Origin: an uncultured Bacteroides sp.
GTDB taxonomy: Bacteria; Bacteroidota; Bacteroidia; Bacteroidales; Bacteroidaceae
Length of the DNA: 31,486 nt
Reading direction: 5' to 3'
NCBI GenBank assembly: GCA_902472795.1
Contig: CABROZ010000013.1
Location: 1 to 31,486, forward strand
Under the pieces are notes generated by a model. That model was not told the DNA's origin. It saw only the letters and a list, made by a program, of their open reading frames with translations, and did no database searches. Below, piece by piece: positions 8,227 to 16,299 of this stretch. The stretch's first letter is position 1, and every line of letters starts with the position of its first letter. Both the position numbers and the translations under genes were made by a program.

Positions 8227-10133
8227 TTACTTCTTTTTCTTTTTCGACGGCTTGGCCCATCCCTCTTCGTCGAAGTCGGGTTCGGGACCTTTCAGGTCGT
8301 TGTTGTGCTGGAAGAACTGTTTCCAGTCGTCCTTCTTGCCGCGGGGTTTGGTGTAGCCGCGCTCTTCGCGGCTGGGCTTTTTCTTCTTCTCGGCGGCAGG
8401 GCTTCCTGGGCCTTTCCTTTGCCCTTAGCGGCTTCGCGCTTGCCCTTGGAGTCGTCCTTCCGGCTGTTTCTGCGGCCGGCTTCCTTCTCTTCTTCTCCGG
8501 CTACTTCCACCACCACTTTCCGACCGTTCCACTTGGCGCGGTTCAGGGCTTTCAGTACGTTGCGGGCTTCTTTCTCCTCGACTTCGAAGAACGAGAACTT
8601 GGGCATCAGGTCGATGCGTCCCAGCTCTACACGTCCGCGGGTGTTGCTGTTCAGCAGGCTGATGAGTTCGTTGGGGAAGAAGTTGTCCACCTTGCCCAGA
8701 TTGATGAAGAGGCGTGTGAAGCCCGGTTCGGCCTGACGGCTGTTGTTTCGTCCGCCTTTTTCGCCCTGTCGCTTGCCGGCTTTTTCGCCTTTGGCGCTGC
8801 TGTCGCCGACGATGGAGATTTCGGGCCGGTCGCGATAGTAGTCCAGGAAGCGGTTGAACTCGTGCGACACCATGCGCTTGATGAGGTCTTCCTTCGACAG
8901 CCAGTCTAATTTGCGATAGACGTCGGGCATGAACGATTCGATTTCTTCTTCGTTCACCTTCACTTTCTCTAAGTCGTCTATCACCTTGAACAGCTGTTTC
9001 TCGCAGATTTGTTTGCCGGTGGGCATTTCGCCGGGCTGGAACTTCTTGCCGATGATGCGCTCTATCTCGCGCATCTTGCCCTTCTCGCGCAGGTTGATGA
9101 TGGCGATGGAGGTACCCGTTTTTCCGGCGCGTCCGGTACGTCCGCTGCGGTGGGTGTAGCTTTCGGTGTCGTCGGGCAGGCCGTAGTTGATGACGTGTGT
9201 CAGGTCGTCCACGTCTAATCCGCGTGCGGCCACGTCGGTGGCTACCAGCAGTTGCAGGTTGCGGATGCGGAACTTCTGCATCACGGCGTCGCGTTGTGCC
9301 TGCGACAGTTCGCCATGCAGCGAGTCGGCGTTGTAGCCTTCCTGCATCAGCTTGTCGGCTATTTCCTGCGTCTCCTTGCGGGTGCGGCAGAAGATGATGC
9401 CGTATATCTGCGGATAGTAATCGACAATGCGTTTCAGGGTCTCGTATTTGTCCTTGGCATGCACCACGTAAACGATGTGTTTCACGTTGGCGGTGCCTTC
9501 GTTTTTGCGTCCGATGGTGATTTCTTTGGCGTTGCGCAGGTAGTTCTTGGCGATGCGGGCAATCTCGGGACTCATGGTAGCCGAGAAGAGCAGCGTGTTG
9601 CGTTCCTGCGGCACGTCGGCCAGGATGGCGTTGATGCTGTCGGTGAAGCCCATGTTGAGCATTTCGTCGGCTTCGTCCATGACGACGTTCTGTATGGTGG
9701 CCAGCGATACGGTTTTGCGCTCCATCAGGTCAATCAGTCGTCCGGGTGTGGCCACAATGATGTGCACTCCCTGCTTCAGGGCGCGTATCTGGCTTTCGAT
9801 GGACGAGCCGCCATAGACGGGCAGCACGCGCAGGCCTTCGATGTATTTGCTGTAGTCGGTCAGGTCGCCTGCAATCTGCAGGCACAGTTCGCGTGTGGGG
9901 CATAGGATGAGCGACTGTGGGATGCGTCGTGTCACATCGACCTTCTGTATCAGCGGCAGGCCGAAAGCGGCCGTTTTGCCCGTTCCGGTCTGCGCCAGGG
10001 CCACGACGTCGTTGTTTTCTCCTAAGAGGTAAGGAATCACTTCTTCTTGTACCGGCATGGGATTCTCATATCCCATCTCTTCGATGGCGCGGCGTATCTC
10101 CGGCGACACACCGAGCTCTTCAAATGTCTTCAT
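8227..10133 (-). CDS. deaD: DEAD-box ATP-dependent RNA helicase (CsdA/DeaD type), frameshifted near the 3' end
   Basis: This cytoplasmic RNA helicase probably unwinds rRNA or mRNA structure, as CsdA/DeaD does in ribosome assembly and cold adaptation. Motifs in order are a Q motif (F4 to Q29), Walker A AQTGTGKT (47-54), PTRELC (79-84), DEAD (153-156), SAT (184-186), ATDVAARGLD (298-307), HRSGRTGR (328-335) and a DbpA-type RNA-binding domain (about 472-550). A basic tail follows. The uninterrupted frame stops at 8292 after an implausible Pro/Ala/Thr-rich run. Shifting by -1 at the GGG of 8399-8401 (CCC on the coding strand) gives PAAEKKKKPSREERGYT and later DDWKQFFQHN and PDFDEEGWA, ending at the stop at 8227-8229. 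That looks like the true tail. A one-base deletion, either real or a homopolymer sequencing error, is the simplest explanation. Confidence 0.9.
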
Positions 10134-10160
10134 TCAATAATCCTGTATAAAAATTCGGCG

Positions 10161-10168
10161 CAAAGATA
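10161..10168 (-). promoter_or_regulatory. -7 box of the helicase promoter
   Basis: The minus strand reads TATCTTTG, a full match to the Bacteroides TAnnTTTG -7 element, 28 bp upstream of the helicase ATG. A clear TTTG -33 element is not seen, so only the -7 box is claimed. The rest of the 109-bp gap to the phosphatase gene holds nothing else. Confidence 0.55.
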
Positions 10169-10242
10169 AGGCTTTTAGGCGAAGAATGCGGCATGATGAG
10201 GCTGATTTGTAGCCCGATGCGCGGCAAATCGAGTGTGCCGGT

Positions 10243-11307
10243 TCACTTTTTTACCAAAAGAATGCTTTGCAGTTTCTTTATCTCTTCCTTGGTCAGTCCG
10301 ATGCCTTTCTTCAGGTAGGTATCTACGTCGCCGTACCGTTTCTCTATCTCGTCCTTGGCGGCGTTCAGGAAGTTCTCGCGGGCCGAGTAGATGGCAGTGA
10401 TGGCCTCCTGCGAACGTACAGGCAGGTCGTAGGCGTATTGCGTGGCAGAAGGAATGTTGAAGAAGTAGTTGCTGAGGCGGTAGTCTTCCATGATGATGTC
10501 GTCGTCCACCCCCAAAGCGTTCAGGATAAGAGCGGCGGCAATGCCGGTACGTCCCTTGCCCGACGAGCATTGGATGACTGCCGGGTAGTTGTCCTTGTCC
10601 AGCAGGATGTCGAACATCTGGCGGAATTCATGCATGTACTTGCTTACTACTTCGCGATTGGCTTGTTCTACTATTTGTTGTACGGAGTCGTTTCTGAGCT
10701 GATGTTTTTCCACTTCGGCCAGTACCAGCTCGAGGTCGTTCACCGGGATGGGTATATGTACTAATTTGAAGTTCTTCTGTAAGCTTGTCTGCGGACCTGT
10801 TTCCGATTGGCTTCGCAGGTCGATGATAGTCTTGATGCCGATGTTCTTCAGTTTCCTGACGGCAAAACAGTCCAGGCTGTCTATCCGTGCCGAGCGGTAA
10901 ATCATTCCCCAGCGGACCCGTTTCTTCGTGCTGTACGAAGCATATCCTCCCAAATCGCGGAAGTTCTGTACACCGGGGATGTTGACGTTGCGGGCGGCAA
11001 TTCTGACCCGATATTTGTCGTTGAATACCAAGGTGTAGTAGTAACGCCGTGAAGGATCGCTGTTGACAAGGGTTGTGGTCTGGTCGGCAATGTTGGCGGT
11101 GGCAATGGGATTGCTTTCGGGACTGGCTTCGGGATCGGTCGAAGCATAGACTTTGACGTTCCCTTCGATGCTGGGAACCGTTTCCCATTTCACGATGCAA
11201 TTGCCCACGTTATTTTCTTCGCATACGGCGGATATGTGAGGCGTCAGACCGCTGCACGAGGGCAACAGTACAGACAAAGTAAGACAAATCAAAAGGTTCC
11301 TGTACAT
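10243..11307 (-). CDS. Lipoprotein with tyrosine-phosphatase-like domain
   Basis: This 354-residue protein combines a lipoprotein signal, a beta-rich N-terminal segment and a dual-specificity/tyrosine phosphatase domain of the Y_phosphatase3 kind. I chose the ATG at 11307 because it gives a textbook signal (MYRNLLICLTLSVLLPSCSG, lipidated Cys18). A longer reading from 11460 would place 51 unlikely residues ahead of it. Residues about 22-110 look like a fibronectin-III-type sandwich. The phosphatase domain then shows NFRDLGGY (115-122), YRSARID (137-143), IDLRS (162-166) and the CX5R P-loop CSSGKGR (247-253). The substrate could be phosphotyrosine, phosphoinositide or another phosphoester. No acidic run follows the lipidated Cys, so periplasmic rather than surface exposure is more likely. 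A -7 box lies 28 bp upstream. Confidence 0.85.
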   Translation of the reverse strand: MYRNLLICLTLSVLLPSCSGLTPHISAVCEENNVGNCIVKWETVPSIEGNVKVYASTDPEASPESNPIATANIADQTTTLVNSDPSRRYYYTLVFNDKYRVRIAARNVNIPGVQNFRDLGGYASYSTKKRVRWGMIYRSARIDSLDCFAVRKLKNIGIKTIIDLRSQSETGPQTSLQKNFKLVHIPIPVNDLELVLAEVEKHQLRNDSVQQIVEQANREVVSKYMHEFRQMFDILLDKDNYPAVIQCSSGKGRTGIAAALILNALGVDDDIIMEDYRLSNYFFNIPSATQYAYDLPVRSQEAITAIYSARENFLNAAKDEIEKRYGDVDTYLKKGIGLTKEEIKKLQSILLVKK

Positions 11308-11334
11308 AAATTGTATTGTCTCTAAGCGTTTCCA

Positions 11335-11342
11335 CAAATATA
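11335..11342 (-). promoter_or_regulatory. -7 box of the phosphatase promoter
   Basis: The minus strand reads TATATTTG, a full TAnnTTTG match, 28 bp upstream of the chosen ATG at 11307. This placement supports that start over the longer one at 11460. No convincing -33 TTTG is visible. Apart from this and the terminator at 11512-11554, the 11308-11615 gap shows no gene. Confidence 0.55.
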
Positions 11343-11511
11343 TGTAATTTCGTTGCAGACGATACTCGCCGGTTAGCTGATTTAGATTTCTTTTTTGAAC
11401 TTTAAGCAAATGACGGGAGAGCGTAAAGAGTTTGATGAGGTCGGCAAGTCGGTTTGCCATGCGGTCGGTTCACTTGCTGATGGTTGGCGGCCAGCCGCGG
11501 AGGTGACAGAT

Positions 11512-11554
11512 AAAAAACAATCCTTGAAACAGAATGAACTTCTGAATCAAGGAT
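11512..11554 (-). terminator. Intrinsic terminator after the small lipoprotein gene
   Basis: ATCCTTGA (11520-11527) pairs with TCAAGGAT (11547-11554). Inside it CAGAA (11530-11534) pairs with TTCTG (11540-11544), separated by symmetric AA/AA internal mismatches and a 5-nt loop. On the minus strand the hairpin is followed by TGTTTTTTA. It would end transcription of the gene at 11616-12068 before the phosphatase gene. Confidence 0.8.
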
Positions 11555-11615
11555 CACTAAACTGTTAATGTATAATCTCTGCAATTTATTAAATAACCGG
11601 ATGAGGATAGGCAGA

Positions 11616-12068
11616 TTACCATTCAAGCCAGAAGTAATCTGGAGTACGCAAAGTATCCCATAGTGTAATACCGACATCACGATTACATGAAATGACAATA
11701 CTGGGTATATTGTCGATCCGATATCGGAATGTGCTATCTATAGTTCTTTCCCCGCAAAATAACACCGTGTCTAAAGATGTGACACGTATTTTTATTTCAA
11801 TGCTGTCATATCCTTTCTTGTTAAAACCGGCTACTTCCATTCCAAGCCAGTCATCATAATATATCAGTTTTTGATCATCCGACATGTTTACATACAGACC
11901 GTCAAAAACAAGTGTGTCGTTTATCCAGCACTGGATGGAGTCTTTGCCGGTACGTTCTTTATAACCTGTAAATACTCGAACGATGAAATCATTTGGGGGA
12001 ATAGAACGGTCCAAGCATCCCGCAAGCAAAGCAAGCAGACTTAGAAAAATAAATATACGTGTTTTCAT
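11616..12068 (-). CDS. Small lipoprotein of unknown function
   Basis: This 150-residue protein has a clear lipoprotein signal (MKTRIFIFLSLLALLAGC, lipidated Cys18). The mature part looks beta-rich, with alternating hydrophobic strands such as FIVRVFTGY, DSIQCWINDTLVFDGLY and SIEIKIRVTS. I do not recognise the family. Four cysteines besides the lipidated one or fewer are present, and no catalytic motif stands out. It is monocistronic: a strong terminator lies 60-100 bp downstream and an AT-rich, gene-poor stretch lies upstream. I see no TAnnTTTG box close to the ATG. Codon and base use are AT-richer than the neighbouring helicase and kinase genes. An envelope location is secure; the role is unknown. 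Confidence 0.75.
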   Translation of the reverse strand: MKTRIFIFLSLLALLAGCLDRSIPPNDFIVRVFTGYKERTGKDSIQCWINDTLVFDGLYVNMSDDQKLIYYDDWLGMEVAGFNKKGYDSIEIKIRVTSLDTVLFCGERTIDSTFRYRIDNIPSIVISCNRDVGITLWDTLRTPDYFWLEW

Positions 12069-12106
12069 CTTATTCCCAATTTAAGTTTCGTATGTAATAC
12101 TTTCTT

Positions 12107-12266
12107 GGAAGTTAAGAAGTTACAGAAGTTATCACTCCGCTTTTCTTTGTTATAAGTTAAAGCCGATAGTCTTGCAAAGGGGGAAATTGGCAGTAACGAG
12201 TCTATTAGTTTTTAATTCCTAAGCCCGCCTTAGTGGGCGATAACTTCTTCTAACTCCTTTAACTCC
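12107..12266. repeat. Imperfect inverted repeat bounding a 160-bp element
   Basis: The left arm (12107-12133, containing AAGTTAAGAAGTTACAGAAG) and right arm (12239-12266) are reverse complements at roughly 80 percent with one gap, separated by 105 bp. A smaller hairpin GCCCGC/GTGGGC lies just inside the right arm (about 12223-12238). The arms are built from GTTA/GAAG-type short repeats. The structure resembles a small non-autonomous repeat element; no ORF is inside. Confidence 0.55.
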
Positions 12267-12681
12267 TGCAAGTTTGACTTCGTCGATTTTTAATTCGCGC
12301 TTACAAAACTTGATCTACTTATTTATTCATTATTTCATTTTTAATTATTTGTTTCCAATCTGATATATGTCGGTTCAACTTGTTATGGATATAGTTATCC
12401 CGAATGGCTCAAATTTGGGAATGAACCAGCTGAGTTGCCTTGAGGTAATTTCCTTCTACTTTCTGAATAACTTTTTTCTATGTCATCAAATAGAGTAAGG
12501 TATTTGGCTTCTGTCAGTAGCAACTTCTACACACCGTTTTATAGATCACGTTGCCAAGAGGAAGTTTCATGTTTTTTTAATATCGTGTGGCATTCTACAA
12601 AGAATCGTTATAATGCCGCAGGGAATACTCTGTGAAACTCGGTGTCCCCTGTTGTGCAAGCCGCTTTTTCGGGGCGCGGAG
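12267..12681. other. Gene-poor AT-rich stretch, possible gene remnant on the minus strand
   Basis: No intact gene is supported here. The minus strand between about 12600 and 12300 gives interrupted but protein-like fragments, for example one ending NKLNRHISDWKQIIKNE just before a stop and another with YLTLFDDIEKSYSESRRK in a different frame. This could be a decayed gene, but I cannot name a family and chance similarity is possible. The final 40 bp are the 3' flank of the sugar kinase gene. Confidence 0.25.
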
Positions 12682-13611
12682 TCACATAGTTCTCCGCTGC
12701 CCTTCGGCAAACTCCTTCGAAACCGAGTTGCTGAAACTACGGCACACGTCGGCGGCAAACTCGATGCCGCACCGGATGATTTTGTCCCACGTGGCTTCGT
12801 CCACCGTGGCAAGGTCGTCGTAGCGCACGTTGTACTTCAGCAGGCCGAAGATGATGCCTGCGTTGAAGTTGTCGCCCGCGCCGATGGTGCTGACTGCCTC
12901 AATCGGGGGGATGGGGTAGTTCTTGGAACAGGTGGCCGTGCGCAGCGATACCTGCTGTGCGCCCCCCGTGCAGAGGAAGTTGCGGCAGTAGAACTTCACC
13001 TTGTCGCGGTAGATCTTGTCGGCGTCCTTCAGGCCCCACATGTAGAAGAAATCTTCCTGCGAGCCGCGTACGATGTCGGCATACTCTAAGTTCTCGATGA
13101 TGGTGGGAGCCAGCTTGATGGCCTCTTCCTTGTGCGAGGAGCGGAAGTTGGGGTCGTAATAGACGATGGCGTGCATGTCGTGCGCGCGTTCCAGCAGTTC
13201 CACTACCTTGTCGCGCAAGACGGGGTTCAGGGCGTAGTACGAGCCTATCATCACGATGTCGTCTTCCTGAATCTGCGGATACTCCACGTCGAGTCGCTGT
13301 TTGGGGTAGTCCTTGTAGAAGATGTATTCGGCATCGCTGTGTTCGTTGAGGAAAGCGAGCGATACGGGCGACTTCCCGTCGGGGAAGACGTTGACGTGGT
13401 CGGTAGGGATGTTGTTGTCGCGCATGAAGCGGAGGATGATGTCGCCTACATGGTCGTTGCCCGTCTCGCTGATGAAACAGATGGGCACGCCGGCACGTCC
13501 CAAAGAGACGATGCCGTTGAATACGGAACCGCCGGGCACGGCCGCTGTGGGCTGTCCGTTGCGGAAAATGATGTCGAGGATGGTCTCGCCGATACCTATT
13601 ACTTTACGCAT
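12682..13611 (-). CDS. PfkB-family carbohydrate kinase
   Basis: This 309-residue cytoplasmic protein belongs to the PfkB/ribokinase family and should phosphorylate a sugar or sugar phosphate with ATP. Family features are the N-terminal GIGETILDI (6-14), the substrate glycine pair in VPGGSVFN (25-32), YYDPNFR (151-157) and the C-terminal ATP/anion-hole signature IGAGDNFNAG (243-252) with Asp247 as the likely catalytic base. It resembles fructokinase-type members, but substrate cannot be read from sequence. Its start codon overlaps the end of the upstream arabinose-5-phosphate isomerase gene by 13 bp, so the two are probably translationally coupled and may act on related pentose or hexose phosphates. 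The gene-poor region begins immediately after its stop. Confidence 0.88.
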   Translation of the reverse strand: MRKVIGIGETILDIIFRNGQPTAAVPGGSVFNGIVSLGRAGVPICFISETGNDHVGDIILRFMRDNNIPTDHVNVFPDGKSPVSLAFLNEHSDAEYIFYKDYPKQRLDVEYPQIQEDDIVMIGSYYALNPVLRDKVVELLERAHDMHAIVYYDPNFRSSHKEEAIKLAPTIIENLEYADIVRGSQEDFFYMWGLKDADKIYRDKVKFYCRNFLCTGGAQQVSLRTATCSKNYPIPPIEAVSTIGAGDNFNAGIIFGLLKYNVRYDDLATVDEATWDKIIRCGIEFAADVCRSFSNSVSKEFAEGQRRTM

Positions 13612-14204
13612 AATGATCTTGATTTTTCTCCGAGATATCCGCCGTGGTGGCGTTTGGAATAGTCTTCAATGGTGAATCCGGTCAGTTTCATGGTCTGCAC
13701 CACCAGGATGTCGCCGATGACGGTCATGACGGTGGTCGAGGTCGTAGGCGTCATGCCCAGAGCGCATACTTCCTTGGGGCTGCCGGTACTGAGGCAGACG
13801 GTGGCTTCGCGTGCCAGGGGGCTGTCGGGGTTGCCGGTGATAACGATAAACTTCAGGTTAGGGTCTAAGTTATGGGCCAGTTGGGTGAGCTCTACAATCT
13901 CGCGCGTCTTTCCGGAATTGGAAATGAGCAGCAGCAGGTCGTTTTCCTGCAGGATGCCCAAGTCGCCGTGTTGGGCTTCGCTGGGATGCAGGAAGACGGC
14001 AGGTATGCCTGTCGAGCAGAAGGTAGTGGCAATGTTCATGGCAATCTGTCCTGCCTTTCCCATGCCCGAGGTCACCAGTTTGCCCTTGCGGCGATGTACG
14101 TGCTCCACGATGAGCGACACGGCTTTTTCGTAAGCGTCCGTCACAGGGATGTTCAGCACGGCCTGTGCTTCTTTCTGCAAAAGCTCTTGAATGGATGCTA
14201 TCAT
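13599..14204 (-). CDS. Single-domain D-arabinose-5-phosphate isomerase (SIS domain)
   Basis: This 201-residue SIS-domain protein matches the KdsD/KpsF/GutQ sugar isomerases that interconvert D-ribulose 5-phosphate and D-arabinose 5-phosphate, the first committed precursor of Kdo in lipopolysaccharide synthesis. Visible signatures are LVTSGMGKAGQIA (43-55), HPSEAQHGDLG, LLLISNSGKTRE and EVCALGMTPTTST. Unlike E. coli KdsD (about 328 residues) it lacks the C-terminal CBS pair. Single-domain isomerases of this kind are known in Bacteroides, so this is not a truncation. The ATG at 14204 has GAAAGAA upstream. The stop overlaps the sugar-kinase start by 13 bp. A near-consensus -7 box lies about 30 bp upstream in the divergent spacer with the M16 peptidase gene. 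Confidence 0.9.
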   Translation of the reverse strand: MIASIQELLQKEAQAVLNIPVTDAYEKAVSLIVEHVHRRKGKLVTSGMGKAGQIAMNIATTFCSTGIPAVFLHPSEAQHGDLGILQENDLLLLISNSGKTREIVELTQLAHNLDPNLKFIVITGNPDSPLAREATVCLSTGSPKEVCALGMTPTTSTTVMTVIGDILVVQTMKLTGFTIEDYSKRHHGGYLGEKSRSLCVK

Positions 14205-14232
14205 TTCTTTCGGTTTTGGTTATCTGGTTTTG

Positions 14233-14240
14233 CAAATATC
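14233..14240 (-). promoter_or_regulatory. Probable -7 box for the isomerase-kinase pair
   Basis: The minus strand reads GATATTTG, seven of eight positions of TAnnTTTG, 29 bp upstream of the isomerase ATG at 14204. No clear -33 element is visible. Confidence 0.4.
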
Positions 14241-14274
14241 TATAATTTCCCATAAACCGCAATAAGTTTTATTG

Positions 14275-14282
14275 TATTTTTG
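14275..14282 (+). promoter_or_regulatory. -7 box of the M16 peptidase promoter
   Basis: TATTTTTG is a full TAnnTTTG match, 28 bp upstream of the M16 ATG at 14310. With the minus-strand box at 14233-14240 it makes the 105-bp spacer a divergent promoter region. No TTTG is seen at the expected -33 distance. Confidence 0.55.
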
Positions 14283-14309
14283 CGCCAGCAATCAGTTTGA
14301 AACGTCAGA

Positions 14310-15569
14310 ATGGAGCATTTGAACGAAACCAACGGGAAATATAGCACCTATACACTGGCCAACGGCCTGCGCATCATTCACGAGCCGCTGGCCTCGCGGG
14401 TGGCTTATTGTGGATTTGCCGTCGATGCCGGCACGCGCGACGAGATGCCCGACGAGCAGGGCATGGCCCACTTTGTGGAGCACCTCATCTTCAAGGGCAC
14501 CCACAAGCGGCGGGCCTGGCACATCCTGAACCGTATGGAGAACGTGGGCGGCGACCTCAATGCCTACACTAACAAGGAAGAGACGGTGATCTACTCGGCC
14601 TTCCTGGTCGAGCACTTCAGCCGGGCTTTCGAACTGCTGGCCGATATTGTCTTTCACTCCACTTTTCCGCAGCACGAGATTGAAAAGGAGACAGAGGTGA
14701 TTATCGACGAGATACAGTCGTACGAGGACAATCCTGCCGAGTTGATCTTCGACGATTTCGAAGACCTCATCTTCCGTGGCCATCCGCTGGGGCGCAACAT
14801 CTTAGGCAACCCCGAACAGCTCCGTACCTTCCGCACCGAGAATGCCGTGGCCTTTACCCGCCGTTACTACCGGCCGGAGAATGCTGTCTTCTTTGTATTG
14901 GGCGATGTCGATTTCCGCCGGGTTGTCCGCTTGGCCGAGAAGTTGGTGGGCGACGTGGCAGGGGGGACGGTTGCCGATACCCTTTCCGGAAACCGACGGA
15001 TGCCTCCTTTGCCTTATGTGCCCGACCGTCTGGTGGTGAAAAAAGGCACGAACCAGGCACACGTGATGATAGGTGCCCGTGGCTACAATGCCTACGACGA
15101 GAAACGTACGGCCCTGTATTTGCTGAACAACCTGCTGGGCGGCCCCGGCATGAACAGCCGCCTGAACGTGGCGTTGCGAGAGCGTCGCGGGCTGGTATAT
15201 AACGTCGAGTCCAATCTGACAGCTTATACCGACACCGGCACCTTCTGCATCTACTTCGGTTGCGACCCCGACGACGTGGACCTTTGCATGCGTCTGGTGT
15301 ATAAAGAGCTGAAGCGCTTGCGCGACACCCGTCTGACGGCTTCGCAACTGGCAGCCGCGCAGAAGCAGCTGATAGGCCAGATAGGCGTGGCGTCGGACAA
15401 CAACGAGAACAATGCCTTGGGCATGGCCAAGACTTTCCTTCACTACAATCGCTACGAGTCGCAAGAAGCCATTTGCCGCCGCATCAGCGGGCTTACTTCC
15501 GACCGTCTGCTCGAAGTGGCCAACGAGATGCTGGGCGAGGATTATCTGTCGGAACTGGTTTATCTGTAA
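14310..15569 (+). CDS. M16 family zinc metallopeptidase
   Basis: This 419-residue protein is an M16 (pitrilysin/processing-peptidase) zinc endopeptidase. The inverted zinc motif HFVEH is at residues 54-58 (His54, catalytic Glu57, His58). The third ligand Glu134 in IIDEIQSYED lies exactly 76 residues after the second His, as in mitochondrial-processing-peptidase-type enzymes. The C-terminal inactive-fold half includes GGPGMNSRLNVALRERRGLVY, typical of the substrate-binding domain. At about 420 residues it is a single-repeat subunit that would be expected to dimerise. No signal peptide is present, so a cytoplasmic location is likely. It is divergently transcribed from the isomerase gene and has its own -7 box. 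Substrate is unknown; family and active site are secure. Confidence 0.93.
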   Translation: MEHLNETNGKYSTYTLANGLRIIHEPLASRVAYCGFAVDAGTRDEMPDEQGMAHFVEHLIFKGTHKRRAWHILNRMENVGGDLNAYTNKEETVIYSAFLVEHFSRAFELLADIVFHSTFPQHEIEKETEVIIDEIQSYEDNPAELIFDDFEDLIFRGHPLGRNILGNPEQLRTFRTENAVAFTRRYYRPENAVFFVLGDVDFRRVVRLAEKLVGDVAGGTVADTLSGNRRMPPLPYVPDRLVVKKGTNQAHVMIGARGYNAYDEKRTALYLLNNLLGGPGMNSRLNVALRERRGLVYNVESNLTAYTDTGTFCIYFGCDPDDVDLCMRLVYKELKRLRDTRLTASQLAAAQKQLIGQIGVASDNNENNALGMAKTFLHYNRYESQEAICRRISGLTSDRLLEVANEMLGEDYLSELVYL

Positions 15570-15581
15570 TTTTACTTCATT

Positions 15582-15605
15582 CAAGTTTCGCAAATGCAAA
15601 ACTTG
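15582..15605. repeat. Small hairpin downstream of the M16 gene
   Basis: CAAGTTT (15582-15588) pairs with AAACTTG (15599-15605) around a 10-nt loop. No T run follows on the + strand, so a terminator function is doubtful. The remaining spacer to the barrel gene (to 15768) holds no gene. Confidence 0.4.
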
Positions 15606-15768
15606 CAGGAGTGAAAGGCCAACAGACCTGTTATGGCTAATTGCTATTTTGCAATGGCTATCGGCTATAACTTCCTTCCCCAAAAATACGAAATCCGAAA
15701 CATGAATAAACTAAAAGCCTGCGTATTTTGTTTATAATGTTATAATGGTTTAACTAAAAAGAAAGAGT

Positions 15769-16299
15769 ATGAAAAGAATTGCATTATTTCTGTTTGTGGT
15801 GATGGTGGCTTTGGCTGCGAAATCGCAAGTTTATGTAGGTGGAAATATCAGTCTGTGGCATAACGACGATGCCGATGCTACAAGTTTTACGTTGGCTCCT
15901 GAGGTGGGTTATGAGTTCTCCGACCGTTGGTCGGTGGGTGCCCAGTTGATTCTGTCGCATTCCAAATACAAGATGAGTGAGCATGAGAAGTCCAAATGGA
16001 CGGGTTTTGCCTTTGCGCCGTATGCGCGTTATTCTTTTTTTGAGAACAAAGCAGTCCGTTTCTTCGTGGACGGTTGTCTCGGTGTGTCGTCGCAGAAGTA
16101 TAAGGGAGGTGATTCAGAAGCCGGTTTTGAACTGGGACTGAAACCCGGTCTGGCTTTAAAGGTGACCAATCATTTTGACCTGATTGCTCGATATGGTTTC
16201 CTGGGTTATCGGGATGATTACATGCTGGACACTTCCGATGGTTATGGTTTCAACTTCAGCAGCGAAGACCTTTCGATAGGTTTCCTTTATACCTTCTGA
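15769..16299 (+). CDS. Outer-membrane beta-barrel protein (OmpX/porin-family-like)
   Basis: This 176-residue protein has a signal peptide (MKRIALFLFVVMVALAAKSQ) followed by alternating amphipathic strands ending in an aromatic residue (GFLYTF), the pattern of small 8-stranded outer-membrane barrels. Typical strand pairs include FTLAPEVGYEFSDRWSVGAQL, FAPYARYSFF and LIARYGFLGYRDDY. It most resembles the porin-family outer membrane beta-barrel proteins common in Bacteroidetes. No ligand or function can be assigned. The ATG at 15769 has GAAAGAG just upstream. The gene is convergent with queH, whose open reading frame runs 144 bp into its 3' end on the other strand. A probable terminator overlaps the stop codon. 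Confidence 0.85.
   Translation: MKRIALFLFVVMVALAAKSQVYVGGNISLWHNDDADATSFTLAPEVGYEFSDRWSVGAQLILSHSKYKMSEHEKSKWTGFAFAPYARYSFFENKAVRFFVDGCLGVSSQKYKGGDSEAGFELGLKPGLALKVTNHFDLIARYGFLGYRDDYMLDTSDGYGFNFSSEDLSIGFLYTF

Noticed and set aside
8397..8430. Programmed -1 ribosomal frameshift in the helicase
   Set aside because: The shift direction fits, but no X-XXY-YYZ slippery heptamer or clear downstream structure is seen at the possible sites. A lost base is simpler.
11308..11460. Longer N-terminus for the phosphatase lipoprotein
   Set aside because: It would bury a good lipoprotein signal 51 residues inside the protein, and the -7 box at 11335-11342 falls within that extension.
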